Origin: Methylorubrum suomiense
Lineage (GTDB): Bacteria; Pseudomonadota; Alphaproteobacteria; Rhizobiales; Beijerinckiaceae
Length of the DNA stretch: 64,000 nt
Assembly (NCBI RefSeq): GCF_022179765.1
Contig: NZ_BPRE01000002.1
Location: forward strand, 62,001 to 126,000
Direction of reading: 5' to 3'
The notes under the pieces are model-generated. The model did no database searches, was not told the DNA's origin, and saw only the letters and a program-made list of their open reading frames with translations. Below, one piece after another: positions 1-8,769 of this stretch (the stretch's first letter is position 1; every line of letters starts with the position of its first letter). Position numbers and translations under genes: made by a program.

Positions 1-723
1 GATCGCCGCCCTGGCCGCGAGCGTTCCGCCGTCGTCCAGGCGGATCGTCACGCCCGGACCGGTGAGATCGATGCCGGAGATCGCGGCGCCGAGGCGGATC
101 GGCAGGCCGAGGGCGAGGCGGGCGAGATAGGCGCCGTAGCCACCGGCGATGAAGAAGTTGTCGCCGTATTCGAGGCTCGGCCAATCGTGCAGCGACACCT
201 CGGTCAGCCTTCGGCCGGAAACGAGGGCATGAACCAGACTGATCCGCTCCCGCCACGGCCCGAGGCTCGGCGGGACCGATCGCGCGGCCGGCCCATCCGC
301 CTGCCGGCCGGCGGCAAGTGTCATCGCGCGGTCGGCGACGTCGAAGGCGCGGGAGAAGGCGGCCTGTTCGGAGGCCCGCCCGCGCCGATTCCTGACCCAA
401 AGATGCCCGTCCTGGGCCGCCCGCCGCAGCGGCTCGCCGCGGGCATGGCCGAGCGCGACGAGCGGGTTGACCGGACCGGCATGGAACCAGTGCGCTCCGA
501 GATCGATCGGGCGGCCGCGTAAGGAGGCGGTGAAGGCGCGACCGCCGACCCGGTCGCGCGCCTCCAGCACGGCGACCGACACCCCGCGCGCCACCAATCG
601 CCGGGCCGCCGCGATTCCGGCCGCGCCCGCACCGATCACCGCCACGTCCGGCGCGGCGGGCAGGGGGGAGAAGCGCGCGGGGGTGGTCGAGCGTAAGCGG
701 ACGTGTTCAGGGGCGAGGGGCAT
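1..723 (-). CDS. Flavin-containing amine oxidase family protein (3' end outside window)
   Basis: N-terminal 241 residues of an FAD-dependent oxidoreductase of the flavin amine oxidase/protoporphyrinogen oxidase fold; the rest lies left of base 1. The dinucleotide-binding motif GAGAAG is at residues 31-36 and the second family motif [11 protein letters not shown] at 52-62, followed by the usual DLGAHWF-type segment. Such enzymes oxidise amines (polyamines, aromatic amines) or carotenoid-like substrates using FAD. The substrate cannot be told from this half. The ATG at 723 is the only good start ahead of the FAD motif. The exported Kelch protein gene lies upstream on the same strand 122 bp away, so the two may be co-transcribed. 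Confidence 0.8.
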   Translation of the reverse strand, partial: MPLAPEHVRLRSTTPARFSPLPAAPDVAVIGAGAAGIAAARRLVARGVSVAVLEARDRVGGRAFTASLRGRPIDLGAHWFHAGPVNPLVALGHARGEPLRRAAQDGHLWVRNRRGRASEQAAFSRAFDVADRAMTLAAGRQADGPAARSVPPSLGPWRERISLVHALVSGRRLTEVSLHDWPSLEYGDNFFIAGGYGAYLARLALGLPIRLGAAISGIDLTGPGVTIRLDDGGTLAARAAI

Positions 724-845
724 GCGTTCCGTCTGTGTGGCGGAGGGCGCCCGTCATGTCGGATGCGCCCCCGCTCGCAACAAGCAGTGCTCGGTCGCGT
801 CCACCAGAAGAAAATCGAAGACGAAAGGGGTCACGGCTCGCTTCC

Positions 846-1799
846 TCAGCGTCCCGGTGCGGACCCCTTCGGATCGAGCACTTCCACCGTCCCGGATCGG
901 TCGCCCCCCGGTCGCGGGCTGCCGGTCAGGGTGTAGATGCGCCCGCCATAGGTCACGGCGCCGAAGCCGTGGCGGGCCGTCGGGAGGCGGGCGAGGGCGC
1001 GCCAGAGATTGGCCGGCAGGTCGAAGGCCTCGACCTCGTCGTAGGTCTTCACCTTGGACTCGCCACCGATCACGAAGACTTCGCGGCCGAGCACCGCCGA
1101 TGCGACGCCGCTGCGCGCCGTCGGCAAGGGAGCGGCATCGCTCCAGCGGTCGGTGGCGGGATCATAGACCTGATTGATCGTGAGATTCCGGCTCGAATCG
1201 CCGTCGATCCGTCCACCCGTCGCGATGATGCGGCCCTCGACCGTTTGAACCGCCAAGTGATCGCGCGGTGCCGGGAGCGGTGCGGCCCTGGCCCAGGAAT
1301 CAGTTGCCGGATCATAGATCTCGTGGGTCGCGACGTTGATTCGGCCCGAGCCGCTGCCACCGACGACATGGATCTTGTCGCCCAGCGGCGTCGCGCCGCC
1401 CGCCGCCCGCGGCGTCGGCAGATCCGCGCGCCGTTCCCAGACATTCTTGCGTGGATCGTAGGACCAAGCCTTCTCGCTGGCCTCCCAGCCGTTCACGTAG
1501 CCTCCGAATACGAAGATTTTGCCGTCGCGCTCCGCCGCCATGGTGTGGTGGACCGGATAGGGGAAAGCCGCGCCCTTGCTCCATGCGTCGGTGGCTAGGT
1601 CGTAGATCAGCAGTTCCGTGGCGCCATTGTAGTCGCCGATCACGTAAGCCTTGCCGTCCAGGGCCGCGACGGCGACCTCCGAGCGCTCGGCGGGGGCCGA
1701 ACTGGCACCGGCCCAGGCGCCGACTTCATGGGCGGTCACCGGGCTCGCGGCCGAGAGGAGACCGAGCAGGATCAGGCAGGGGAGGGGGCGTCGGGTCAT
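846..1799 (-). CDS. Exported Kelch-repeat protein
   Basis: 317-residue protein with an N-terminal signal peptide (hydrophobic core residues 7-20, likely cut after VTA near residue 24), followed by about five to six Kelch blades. Each blade shows the family pattern of paired glycines after a hydrophobic strand (for example FVFGG, VVGG, VIGG) and later a Tyr-D-P-x-x-x-x-W motif (YDPATDSW, YDPATDRW). Kelch blades build a beta-propeller used for binding or, in NanM-like proteins, for sialic-acid mutarotation. Nothing here points to one specific ligand. I start at the ATG at 1799 because the signal peptide begins there; the open frame continues upstream but is not credible as protein. It probably acts in the periplasm. 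Confidence 0.8.
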   Translation of the reverse strand: MTRRPLPCLILLGLLSAASPVTAHEVGAWAGASSAPAERSEVAVAALDGKAYVIGDYNGATELLIYDLATDAWSKGAAFPYPVHHTMAAERDGKIFVFGGYVNGWEASEKAWSYDPRKNVWERRADLPTPRAAGGATPLGDKIHVVGGSGSGRINVATHEIYDPATDSWARAAPLPAPRDHLAVQTVEGRIIATGGRIDGDSSRNLTINQVYDPATDRWSDAAPLPTARSGVASAVLGREVFVIGGESKVKTYDEVEAFDLPANLWRALARLPTARHGFGAVTYGGRIYTLTGSPRPGGDRSGTVEVLDPKGSAPGR

Positions 1800-1944
1800 G
1801 TCGGGTCTCCGGCGTCTGTGCCGCAACAACGCGGCAAAGGGCCGGAGAGGGCCGGGCATTGTCGGGGCTTGCGCCAGCGGGCCGTTGCGGCGAGAAACCC
1901 GGCGAGGCGGGCACGGGTCAGTGGATCGGGGGACTTTCGGCGCG

Positions 1945-2673
1945 ATGCTCATTAAGGCCGCTGCCGCGGCTCTGCGCCAGGTGCTTTCCCCTGCGCTGCG
2001 CGGCATCCTCCTCAAGTCCTTGGCGCTCACGATCGGGCTGCTGATCGCGGTGTGGTTCGGACTCACCCGCCTGATCCAGGCCTTCCAGGCGAGCCACCAC
2101 ATCTCGGCGGATTATCCCTTCCTCGACACGCTGGCCTATTTCCTGGCCGGCGCCGGACTGTTCGTGGCCCTCGCCTATGTCATGCCCGCGGTCTCGATCC
2201 TCGTGGCAGGCTTCTTCCTCGACGATGTAGCCGAGATCGTCGAGCGGACCGATTTCCCAAGCGAGCCGACCGGTCGCGCGCTGCCCTTCGGCGCCGCGAT
2301 GTGGTCGGCGGCGCGCTTTGCCGGGCTCGCCCTCGCGGTGAACCTCGTCGCGCTGATCCTCGTCTTCGTACCGGGGGTGAATCTCATCGCGTTCTTCGGC
2401 GCCAATGCCTACCTGCTGGGCCGCGAGTATTTCGAACTCGCCGCAGGCCGCTTCCGGCCTCTGCCCGAGGCGCGGTCCATGCGCGAGCATTTCAGCGTCA
2501 CGGTGATCCTCGCTGGCTGCCTGCTCGCCGGGTTGATGGTGGTCCCGATCGTCAACCTCGTCACCCCGCTCTTCGGCGTGGCGCTGATGGTCCATCTCCA
2601 CAAGGGACTCGAGCGCAAGACGCTCCTCTCCGGTCCGGCCGGTCCGAACGCTCGCCTTCCCCACGGACCCTGA
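1945..2673 (+). CDS. EI24/CysZ-like integral membrane protein
   Basis: 242-residue membrane protein of the EI24 domain family (relatives of sulfate permease CysZ). Hydrophobic segments lie at about residues 22-44, 62-93, 122-158 and 184-216, with the family-typical LLGREYFELAAGRF stretch at 157-170 between the last two regions. The family includes sulfate importers and proteins of unknown role; no sulfate-assimilation gene is adjacent, so a transport role is only inferred. The start is the ATG at 1945, preceded by a purine-rich GGGGGAC sequence 11 bp upstream. It is transcribed divergently from the Kelch gene across 145 bp. Confidence 0.75.
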   Translation: MLIKAAAAALRQVLSPALRGILLKSLALTIGLLIAVWFGLTRLIQAFQASHHISADYPFLDTLAYFLAGAGLFVALAYVMPAVSILVAGFFLDDVAEIVERTDFPSEPTGRALPFGAAMWSAARFAGLALAVNLVALILVFVPGVNLIAFFGANAYLLGREYFELAAGRFRPLPEARSMREHFSVTVILAGCLLAGLMVVPIVNLVTPLFGVALMVHLHKGLERKTLLSGPAGPNARLPHGP

Positions 2674-2997
2674 GCGCCCGGTCCGTCCGGCGGTGCCATC
2701 ATTCGGGATGCGATGGTCGGAGCGCGGCGCCGGTCTCGCGGCGGACGGCGATCGATTCTCGCAATCACGATCCACCGAGTGGGAAGCCACAAGGTGAGAT
2801 CCGCGACGTTGTTGCCAGCCTTCGAGGCAGCGCGGCGTCTCGTGAACAATTGTGCTGAAGATCGCTCGCACCTTTAATCCGATTGGTTGCGTGCGTGTCG
2901 ACACATCCAAGATGGATGTCGATCCCTATATTCTGTTTCAGCAGAGAGAAACAGACCCGATACGAGGGATGTGCTTCAGAAGGAGTATGAACACCCT
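2674..2997 (+). other. Intergenic region with a small inverted repeat
   Basis: No gene seen. The only structure is an inverted repeat ACATCC-AAGAT-GGATGT at 2903-2919, about 80 bp ahead of the next start. It could be a weak regulatory or RNA element in the leader of the small exported protein. Confidence 0.3.
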
Positions 2998-3267
2998 ATG
3001 AAGACGCGAGTCACCGCCGTCGTTGCCGCCGTTTTGCTCGGCGTTACCGCTCCGGTCTCCTCCGCCTTGGCCATGGGCACGATCGCTCCGCTGGAGCGAA
3101 AGGTGCCCGTCACGATTTTCCATCCGGAAGTGACGGGGTCGCTGGGTGTTCACGACGACCCGAAGTTCACCCGTTGCCCGATGAGTTCGGCCGCGGAGGG
3201 CAATGCCAATCAGCAGCACTTTCCGGTCAAACAGTATGGCCAGACTTCGGGCGGTACGCGCTGCTGA
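2998..3267 (+). CDS. Small exported protein of unknown function
   Basis: 89-residue protein with a typical signal peptide (basic start, hydrophobic core residues 5-20, likely cleavage after SALA near residue 25). The mature part is about 60 residues with two cysteines, Cys60 and the very C-terminal Cys89, which could form a disulfide after export. I do not recognise a family. The ATG at 2998 is supported by AGAAGGAG at 2979-2984 about 12 bp upstream and by the signal peptide starting there. Confidence 0.65.
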   Translation: MKTRVTAVVAAVLLGVTAPVSSALAMGTIAPLERKVPVTIFHPEVTGSLGVHDDPKFTRCPMSSAAEGNANQQHFPVKQYGQTSGGTRC

Positions 3268-3558
3268 CCCCGACGGCGCGCTTGATCAAAGCGGGCCGAT
3301 AGGGACGAAAAATACTGCAAGATTGTGGTTTCGGCTGGCGTTATATTAGCCGAAATCACTCCGCAAGAGGAACTGATCTTCCGAAATTTCCCCGGTTCAC
3401 CGGGTTGATCCGATGTCACGGCGTTGTGATGGATCGAACCCTGTGGCGGCCCGCATTGTGCCTCAGGACCAAGGGCCGTCCGGCTCGGGTCCAGAGCGAT
3501 CTGCGGACGCCATCGAAACCCAGAAACCCGATCTCGAGAATCCAGGAGTCGATCGAAG

Positions 3559-3657
3559 ATGCAGCTGAAGCCCATTTCCTACGCCATGATCGCCGTGTTC
3601 GCCTGTGGCCTCATCGTGACGGCCATCGGTTCGGTCAGCGTGCTGATGGGCCTCTGA
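3559..3657 (+). CDS. Tiny predicted membrane peptide (32 aa)
   Basis: Short reading frame of 32 residues. After MQLKPIS it is one continuous hydrophobic segment (about residues 8-31) typical of a single-pass inner-membrane peptide. A good ribosome-binding site (AGGAG at 3544-3548) sits about 10 bp before the ATG. The frame ends just before the convergent iron-transporter operon. No function is known to me; small single-span peptides often tune membrane complexes. Third-position G/C use fits a translated gene but the length limits certainty. Confidence 0.5.
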   Translation: MQLKPISYAMIAVFACGLIVTAIGSVSVLMGL

Positions 3658-3683
3658 TCGGGCGCATCACGGCCACTGGCCGG

Positions 3684-5315
3684 TCATCCCCGGCGGAAGA
3701 CCGCATCGCGGTCGAGCCGAAGCAGGAGGATGACCGGTAGAAGACCGATCCCCACGATCAGGAGCGCGGCGGCGGCACCGTCTTCGTAGGTGCCGCGCGC
3801 CGCCTCTCCATAGAGATGCGTGCTCAAGGTTTCGACATTCAGCGGACGCAGGAGCAATGTCAGCGGCAGCTCCTTGGCGATATCCACGAAGGCCAGCAAG
3901 GCTCCGCTCAGGAGCGCGGGCCAAGCCAGCGGCATCTGCACGGTGAGAAGCGTGGCAATCGGCCCCCGTCCAAGGACTCGGGCCGCATCGGGAATCGTGC
4001 GCGGGATGCGCGCGAGCCCAGCCTCCGTCGCCCCCACCGATACGGTCAGGAACCGCATCCCGTAACCGAGCACCAGGGCGCCGCCCGTCCCGAGCCCGAC
4101 GAGGGCCAAGGGGGAGCCCGTCAGGGCCGCCATTCCGGAATCGAGCAGCGCCAGGGGCGTGAGCAGGCCGACCGCGAGCACGGTGCCCGGCATGGCATAG
4201 CCGAGAGCCGCGATGCGGATCATTGCGGCCCCCGATCGGCGCCCCAGCAGGCCGGGTGCCGCCGCGATCAGCAGGCCGGCGACGACGGTCAGCAGCGTGG
4301 CGGCGCTTGCATACAAGACGGTGTTGCCGGCCTCCGCCAGAAGCGTGTCGGGCAATCCCGCGCCTCGGATGCGTTGCCACGCCGAGACCACGAGATGGCC
4401 TGCGGGCAGCAGGAAGCCAGCGAGCACGGGGAGGCCTCCGAGCATGAGGGCCGCGATGGCTCGACCGCCCCGGAGCCGCCGCCGCGCCGACATCCGCTCC
4501 CGCTGTCCCGAACCGGCAAAGCCGCGCCCGCCGCGGGCGAGCCGTTCCAGGCCGACGAGCAGCAGGACGCCGGTCAGCATCACCAGGGCGATCTGCGCTG
4601 CACCGGGCAGGTCGGATCGATTCACCCAGGTCGCGTAGACCTGCACCGTCAACGTGCGGACACCCAGGAATTCCGCGGCGCCGACATCGTTGAGGGCCTC
4701 CATCAGGGCGAGCCCGGTGCCGAGCGCCACGGCCGGCCGGGCGAGCGGAAGCGCCACGCGCAGGAAGGTGCGGCCCGGCCCGGCGCCGAGCATGCGCGCC
4801 GCCTCGAGCAGGCTGCCGGCCCGCATCAGGAACAGGGCCCGCGTCGGCAGATAGACGTAGGGATAGAGGACGAACCCGAGGAGCAGGATGCAGCCGGGCA
4901 GGGAGCGTAGATCCGGCAGAACGAGGTCGCGCGGGCTGGCAAGTCCCAGCATGGCCCGCAAGCCGCTCTGTATCGGGCCGAGCGGATGCATCAGGTCGAG
5001 ATAGGCGTAGGCCACGACATAGGTCGGCACCGCCAGGGGCAGCAGCAGCGCGGCATCGAGCCAGCGCCGACCGGGAAACTCGAAGGCCGAGACGAGCCAC
5101 GCCGTCCCCGTGCCGAGGCCGATCACGAGGAGGCCGACGCCCCCGAGAACAAGAGCCGTATCCCGGATCGCCTGCGGCAGCACGTAGGCGGCGAGATGCG
5201 GCCAGAGTTCGCCCGTGCCGTCGACCGCCGTCGCCATCAGCGAGAGGACGGGCGACAGCAGGAGCGCTGCGAGCGCCAGGGCTGCCGCCCAGCCCAAGCC
5301 GCGCGCGGCCGACAT
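3684..5315 (-). CDS. fbpB: Ferric iron ABC transporter, permease (FbpB-type)
   Basis: 543-residue polytopic permease made of two fused binding-protein-dependent transport modules, the normal layout for Fbp/Sfu/Fut iron permeases (about 520-560 residues). Each half carries an EAA-type loop that contacts the ATPase: EAARMLGAGPGRTFLR in the first half and DAARVLGRGPIATLL in the second. It would move Fe3+ delivered by the periplasmic binding protein across the inner membrane. It is the last gene of the minus-strand fbp cluster, with its ATG 14 bp after the stop of fbpA. No start closer to fbpA leaves the first membrane segment intact. Confidence 0.88.
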   Translation of the reverse strand: MSAARGLGWAAALALAALLLSPVLSLMATAVDGTGELWPHLAAYVLPQAIRDTALVLGGVGLLVIGLGTGTAWLVSAFEFPGRRWLDAALLLPLAVPTYVVAYAYLDLMHPLGPIQSGLRAMLGLASPRDLVLPDLRSLPGCILLLGFVLYPYVYLPTRALFLMRAGSLLEAARMLGAGPGRTFLRVALPLARPAVALGTGLALMEALNDVGAAEFLGVRTLTVQVYATWVNRSDLPGAAQIALVMLTGVLLLVGLERLARGGRGFAGSGQRERMSARRRLRGGRAIAALMLGGLPVLAGFLLPAGHLVVSAWQRIRGAGLPDTLLAEAGNTVLYASAATLLTVVAGLLIAAAPGLLGRRSGAAMIRIAALGYAMPGTVLAVGLLTPLALLDSGMAALTGSPLALVGLGTGGALVLGYGMRFLTVSVGATEAGLARIPRTIPDAARVLGRGPIATLLTVQMPLAWPALLSGALLAFVDIAKELPLTLLLRPLNVETLSTHLYGEAARGTYEDGAAAALLIVGIGLLPVILLLRLDRDAVFRRG

Positions 5316-5329
5316 CGTGGAAGCGGGGT

Positions 5330-6355
5330 TCAGTTGTCGAAACCCACCTTGTCGACGAGAAGGCTCGCCGCCTTGCGGTTCCGGGCGATCTCGACCAGCG
5401 ACGTCGTGTCGATGCTGAGCGTCCCGAACGCGGACAGCAGCGGATCCACCGCGGCCCCGGGCTTCACGGGGTACTCGTAATCCGTCTTGGCATAGAGCGC
5501 CTGGGCTTCGTCCGAGACGAGATATTCCAGAAGCTTGACCGCTTCCTCGCGGTTCGGCGCATGCTTGGCGACGATGGCGCCCGAGACGTTGACGTGGGTA
5601 CCGCCGTTCTCGAAGGTCGGTAGCACGACCTTGATCGCGTCTCCCCATTTCTGCTGATCAGGCCCGCCGCGGCCGGAGCGCATCAGTCCGACATAGTAGG
5701 AATTGGCGAGGCCGACCTCGCAGAGATCGGCGGCGATGTCGCGGGCGACATCCCGATCCCCGCCCGTGGCCTTGCGCGCAAGATTGGCCTTCACGCCTCT
5801 GAGCCAAGCTTCCGTCTTGTCCGGGCCATGGCGGAGCAGGAAGGCGGAGATCAACGCGGTGTTGTAGGGGTGCTGACCGGGGCGGATGCAGATCTTGCCC
5901 TTCCAGGCCGGATCGGCGAGCGATTCGTAGGTGGCGGCTTTGAGATCCGCCAAGTCCTTGTCGGCGTAGAGCACGCGCGCGCGCATGGAGAGGCCGAACC
6001 AGCGTCCCTCCGCGTCGCGAAGGGTCGCCGGCACCGCCGATTCGAGGGTCGCGGAACGGACCGGCTGGGCGAGATCACGGTCGACCAGCTCGATCAGATT
6101 GCCGATATCGACGGTCATGACGACGTCGGCGCTGGACCGGGGGCCCTCCGCCGCGACGCGCTCGGCCAAGCCCTTCTCGACGAACACCGTGTTGACCTTC
6201 ACCCCGCTCTTCGCGGTGTAGGCGTCGAGCAACGGTCGGATCAGGCCCGGTTCGCGGGTCGTATAGAGATTGACCTCTGCAGCCTGCGCGGCGCCGGCGA
6301 GCATCATTGCCCAACCTATGCAGGCAAAACATCCGGCATTATGCAGGCGCGACAT
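5330..6355 (-). CDS. fbpA: Periplasmic ferric iron-binding protein (FbpA/FutA-type)
   Basis: 341-residue exported solute-binding protein. A signal peptide covers about residues 1-26 and the mature chain opens with VNLYTTREPGL, typical of this family. The adjacent tyrosine pair in NSYYVGLM, which supplies iron ligands in FbpA/FutA proteins, is present, which argues for Fe3+ rather than a sugar or amine. I use the ATG at 6355, preceded by a GGGGAAA ribosome-binding site. A TTG at 6418 in the same frame would only add a non-signal extension. It sits between fbpC and fbpB on one strand. A palindrome in the gap to fbpC suggests it also has its own regulated promoter. Confidence 0.88.
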   Translation of the reverse strand: MSRLHNAGCFACIGWAMMLAGAAQAAEVNLYTTREPGLIRPLLDAYTAKSGVKVNTVFVEKGLAERVAAEGPRSSADVVMTVDIGNLIELVDRDLAQPVRSATLESAVPATLRDAEGRWFGLSMRARVLYADKDLADLKAATYESLADPAWKGKICIRPGQHPYNTALISAFLLRHGPDKTEAWLRGVKANLARKATGGDRDVARDIAADLCEVGLANSYYVGLMRSGRGGPDQQKWGDAIKVVLPTFENGGTHVNVSGAIVAKHAPNREEAVKLLEYLVSDEAQALYAKTDYEYPVKPGAAVDPLLSAFGTLSIDTTSLVEIARNRKAASLLVDKVGFDN

Positions 6356-6430
6356 GTAAAGATTTCCCCGGTTCGTCGAGACGAGCCGGGTGTTATACAT
6401 GGATTGACTATCCGGCAAGGCGGGTTTGTT

Positions 6431-6449
6431 TATATTTATTCTAAATATA
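6431..6449. promoter_or_regulatory. AT-rich perfect palindrome between fbpC and fbpA
   Basis: TATATTTA-TTC-TAAATATA: eight-base arms with a 3-base centre in an otherwise GC-rich sequence, just after the fbpC stop and about 75 bp before the fbpA ATG. Fur/Irr-type iron regulators bind AT-rich palindromes of this kind (the Irr element contains TTCTAA-like arms). It is therefore a candidate iron operator or the promoter core of fbpA. Confidence 0.5.
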
Positions 6450-6451
6450 CT

Positions 6452-7525
6452 TTAGGCATCGTCGGCTCTGGCCCGATCGCCAAACACCAGGGTTCTGTCC
6501 GCCACGAGGCTGATGCCGACGATGTCCGTCGGCTCGGCATCGGCCGGTAGGGTGACCAGCAGCGATCGATCGAGGCCTTCGACGGCGAGCTCCAGGCGCA
6601 GGTTCGAACCGGCGAAGGTCCGGCGCAGGACCCGGGACGGACGGCCCTCGCCGACGGGCCCGATTCGGATCGCCTCCGGCCGCAGGCAGACGCGCACGGC
6701 GCCTTCGCCGATCCGGGAGGGCCGGGGCAGGGAGCCGAGGGGCGTCTCGATACCGCCCCCGACGGCGTGACCCGAAATCTCGACGATGGCGCCGAGCGCG
6801 CGCGCGGCGGCAGGGCTTTCGGGAGAGCGGTAGAGCGTCTCCGCCGTTCCACACTGGAGCAGGCGACCCCGGCGCATCAGGGCGATGCGGTCGGCCACCT
6901 CGACCGCCTCCGCCGCATCGTGCGTCACCAGGATGGCGCTTGCCCCCGCCTGCCGGAGAACCAACACGGTGTCGGCCCGGACCCGATCGCGGGTCCCCGC
7001 ATCGAGATTCGAGAACGGCTCGTCGAGAAGGAGAACCCGCGGGCGCGGCGCGAGTGCGCGGGCCAGCGCCACCCGCTGCGCCTCTCCACCGGACAGGGTG
7101 CCCGGATAACACTCCGCCTTATCGGCCAGACCGACTTCGGCAAGCCGCTCCAGGGCGACACGCCGCCCCTCGGCGCGGTCGAGGCGGCGCAGGCCGAAGC
7201 GAACATTGGCCAGGACGGTGAGATGAGGAAACAGGGCGTAGTCCTGAAACATCAGCCCGACGCCGCGCGCCTCCGGCGGCACCGAGCGACCACGCCCGGC
7301 AACAGGGTGGCCATCGATCCTGATCTCGCCCGCATCCGGTTCATCGAGACCAGCGATCAGCCGCAACAGAGTGCTCTTGCCGCATCCGGAATCACCGAGC
7401 ACGGCGAGGATCTCGCCGGCATCGAGTGTCAGGGAGATGCCGTTGAGCGCGACGGCGCGGCCATAGCGTCGGCTCACCGCCTCCACGGCCAATCGCGGTG
7501 TCCCGAGAGCCCGCTCCTCCGTCAT
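6452..7525 (-). CDS. fbpC: Ferric iron ABC transporter, ATP-binding protein (FbpC-type)
   Basis: 357-residue ABC ATPase. It shows Walker A GDSGCGKST, the signature LSGGEAQR, Walker B VLLLDEP and the switch histidine in THD, followed by a C-terminal extension of about 120 residues like the TOBE-type domains of Fbp/Pot/Mal ATPases. It would energise uptake of Fe3+ with the permease and binding protein encoded directly downstream. I use the ATG at 7525; an in-frame TTG at 7540 has no better ribosome-binding site. The gene is first in the minus-strand order fbpC-fbpA-fbpB, with a 96-bp regulated-looking gap before fbpA. Confidence 0.88.
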   Translation of the reverse strand: MTEERALGTPRLAVEAVSRRYGRAVALNGISLTLDAGEILAVLGDSGCGKSTLLRLIAGLDEPDAGEIRIDGHPVAGRGRSVPPEARGVGLMFQDYALFPHLTVLANVRFGLRRLDRAEGRRVALERLAEVGLADKAECYPGTLSGGEAQRVALARALAPRPRVLLLDEPFSNLDAGTRDRVRADTVLVLRQAGASAILVTHDAAEAVEVADRIALMRRGRLLQCGTAETLYRSPESPAAARALGAIVEISGHAVGGGIETPLGSLPRPSRIGEGAVRVCLRPEAIRIGPVGEGRPSRVLRRTFAGSNLRLELAVEGLDRSLLVTLPADAEPTDIVGISLVADRTLVFGDRARADDA

Positions 7526-7711
7526 ACCGCGACCGGACAATCCGACACTCCGCTGGACATCGTGCGCCCCGGTCGTGCCGCGACTTTACGGAGAACGCCC
7601 CAACCCGCCTCCGTCATCCCGACGCGTATGTGCGAGGGGAGGCGAATGGGTCGAAGACGGAGCGGGGGCGATCTTCTCAAAGCCCGCGCCCCGTGATATC
7701 CGGCCGCTCAT

Positions 7712-7785
7712 GCGGGTGTAGCTCAATGGTAGAGCAGCAGCCTTCCAAGCTGAATACGAGGGTTCGATTCCCTTCACCCGCTCCA
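7712..7785 (+). tRNA. tRNA-Gly (anticodon TCC)
   Basis: 74-nt sequence that folds as a tRNA, with a GCGGGTG acceptor strand pairing with CACCCGC, a D-arm AGCTCAATGGTAGAGC, a T-arm GAGGGTTCGATTCCCTTC and an encoded CCA end. The anticodon loop CTTCCAA contains TCC and reads GGA glycine codons. The last 40 or so bases of tRNA genes are common integration sites, and the DNA to the right changes to genes of unknown function. Confidence 0.95.
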
Positions 7786-8296
7786 CCCCTCCCATCGCCG
7801 TTTCCTGAAGCCTGGACAGTTGCTTAGGCGCGGTCCCCGCACAGCTTCGGCTCGGGTCTGAACCCTCCCGATACAACATCGATACAACGCGCAGCCCAGG
7901 CTTCTGCGCACTCATGATTCGTGGGGATAGCTCGTCGGACCCCGTCGGCGGCGCCCCTTGCGGCGCACCGATTCGAGGGCGATCTTCCCCCTCGACTGCC
8001 GAGGCAAGGCTCTGCTCTTCTAACCGCAAGAAGCCGTCACGCGTGGCGCTGACGGAAATCCGGGGAGGCCAAGTTCCCGGGTGGAGCACCGTAGAACCGG
8101 ATAGGTTCGTCAGGTGGCATCAAGGGGCTCGGGGCAACCCAGGCCCCTTCGCTTACGTCAGCCGGACCCCGGGCGTGGGAGAGCCGGCGCCATCGGGCCT
8201 ACGGGCACGGTCCCCGGAAGGGGTCAGGGTATCCCCCGAGAGCTTCGCCCCGAGGCCGCTAGGCCGGACGGCCCCCGAAAGGGGGCCGCTCTCGTT
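7786..8296. other. Gap after tRNA-Gly without a recognisable gene
   Basis: I find no convincing gene or integrase here. A frame reading antisense through the tRNA gives a well known spurious peptide. A short direct repeat CGATACAAC occurs twice near 7875-7890. If an element entered at the tRNA, this is where its left attachment scar would lie, but I could not find a second copy of the tRNA 3' end in the window. Confidence 0.4.
8270..8287. terminator. Strong GNRA-type hairpin after a minus-strand operon
   Basis: GGCCCCC-GAAA-GGGGGCC forms a 7-bp all-G/C stem with a GAAA tetraloop, 10 bp beyond the stop of the last minus-strand gene. There is no T-run, so it would be a weak or Rho-assisted terminator, or an RNA 3'-end stabiliser. 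Confidence 0.45.
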
Positions 8297-8536
8297 TCAG
8301 GATTGCTGCGCGAACGCCTTCCGCCAGTCGATGGGACGCTCGCCGGCAGGCTCCGTGCCGAAGGCGGCGCGACGCGCCCATCGGTGAACGGCGCGATCCT
8401 GCTCCGGCGTGAGCGTGGCCGCGTTCGCCGCCTCCCACTTGGCCGTGAACGCCCTGGATGCCTCCGCCTTCGCGTCCCCGGGAAGCGTCAGGGGCGGCGC
8501 GTTCGTGAAGATGCGCCCGGCCCATGCGTCGATCAT
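8297..8536 (-). CDS. Small protein of unknown function
   Basis: 79-residue soluble, Trp-containing protein with no family I recognise. Its ATG overlaps the stop of the preceding gene by 4 bp (positions 8533-8536), the signature of translational coupling. It is the last of four same-strand small genes and is followed by a hairpin. No signal peptide or membrane segment. Confidence 0.6.
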   Translation of the reverse strand: MIDAWAGRIFTNAPPLTLPGDAKAEASRAFTAKWEAANAATLTPEQDRAVHRWARRAAFGTEPAGERPIDWRKAFAQQS

Positions 8537-8769
8537 GCCTGTCCTCCCCGCTCCGCCGACACGTCCCCCAGGGTGGCGAAATAGCCGCGCGCCAGATCCT
8601 CCAGGTCGAACGAGGGTGGCGTAGGGACATCCCAGTCGACCAGTAGCGTGACCGTGGTAGCCGGGGCGGACACGATCTGCGACGAGAACGGGTGGGGCAC
8701 GAGCCGCATGCCCCCGGTCGGCAGGTTCGCCAGGGCCGCATCGGCGGCCGCCTTCTCCCGCTCGCTCAT
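8533..8769 (-). CDS. Small protein of unknown function
   Basis: 78-residue protein beginning MSEREKAAAD with an acidic C-terminal half (FDLEDLARGYFATLGDV). It has no recognisable domain. The start at 8769 is fixed by a 4-bp overlap with the stop of the upstream gene, and its own stop overlaps the next start in the same way, so the three are one translationally coupled unit. Confidence 0.6.
   Translation of the reverse strand: MSEREKAAADAALANLPTGGMRLVPHPFSSQIVSAPATTVTLLVDWDVPTPPSFDLEDLARGYFATLGDVSAERGGQA

Noticed and set aside
1918-2910. Minus-strand 330-codon frame opposite the EI24-type gene
   Set aside because: Composition is His/Gln/Arg/Glu-rich antisense noise; the plus strand gives clear membrane spans.
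3405-3740. 111-codon plus-strand frame around 3.4-3.7 kb
   Set aside because: No family, no ribosome-binding site, and it runs into the end of fbpB; the 32-codon membrane frame inside it is better supported.
6356-6418. Longer fbpA from a TTG at 6418
   Set aside because: The extra residues would precede and spoil the signal peptide; the ATG at 6355 has a better ribosome-binding site.
7586-8089. Minus-strand 167-codon open frame covering the tRNA
   Set aside because: It translates the antisense of tRNA-Gly into a peptide known as a common mis-annotation; no ribosome-binding site and the flanks are not protein-like.
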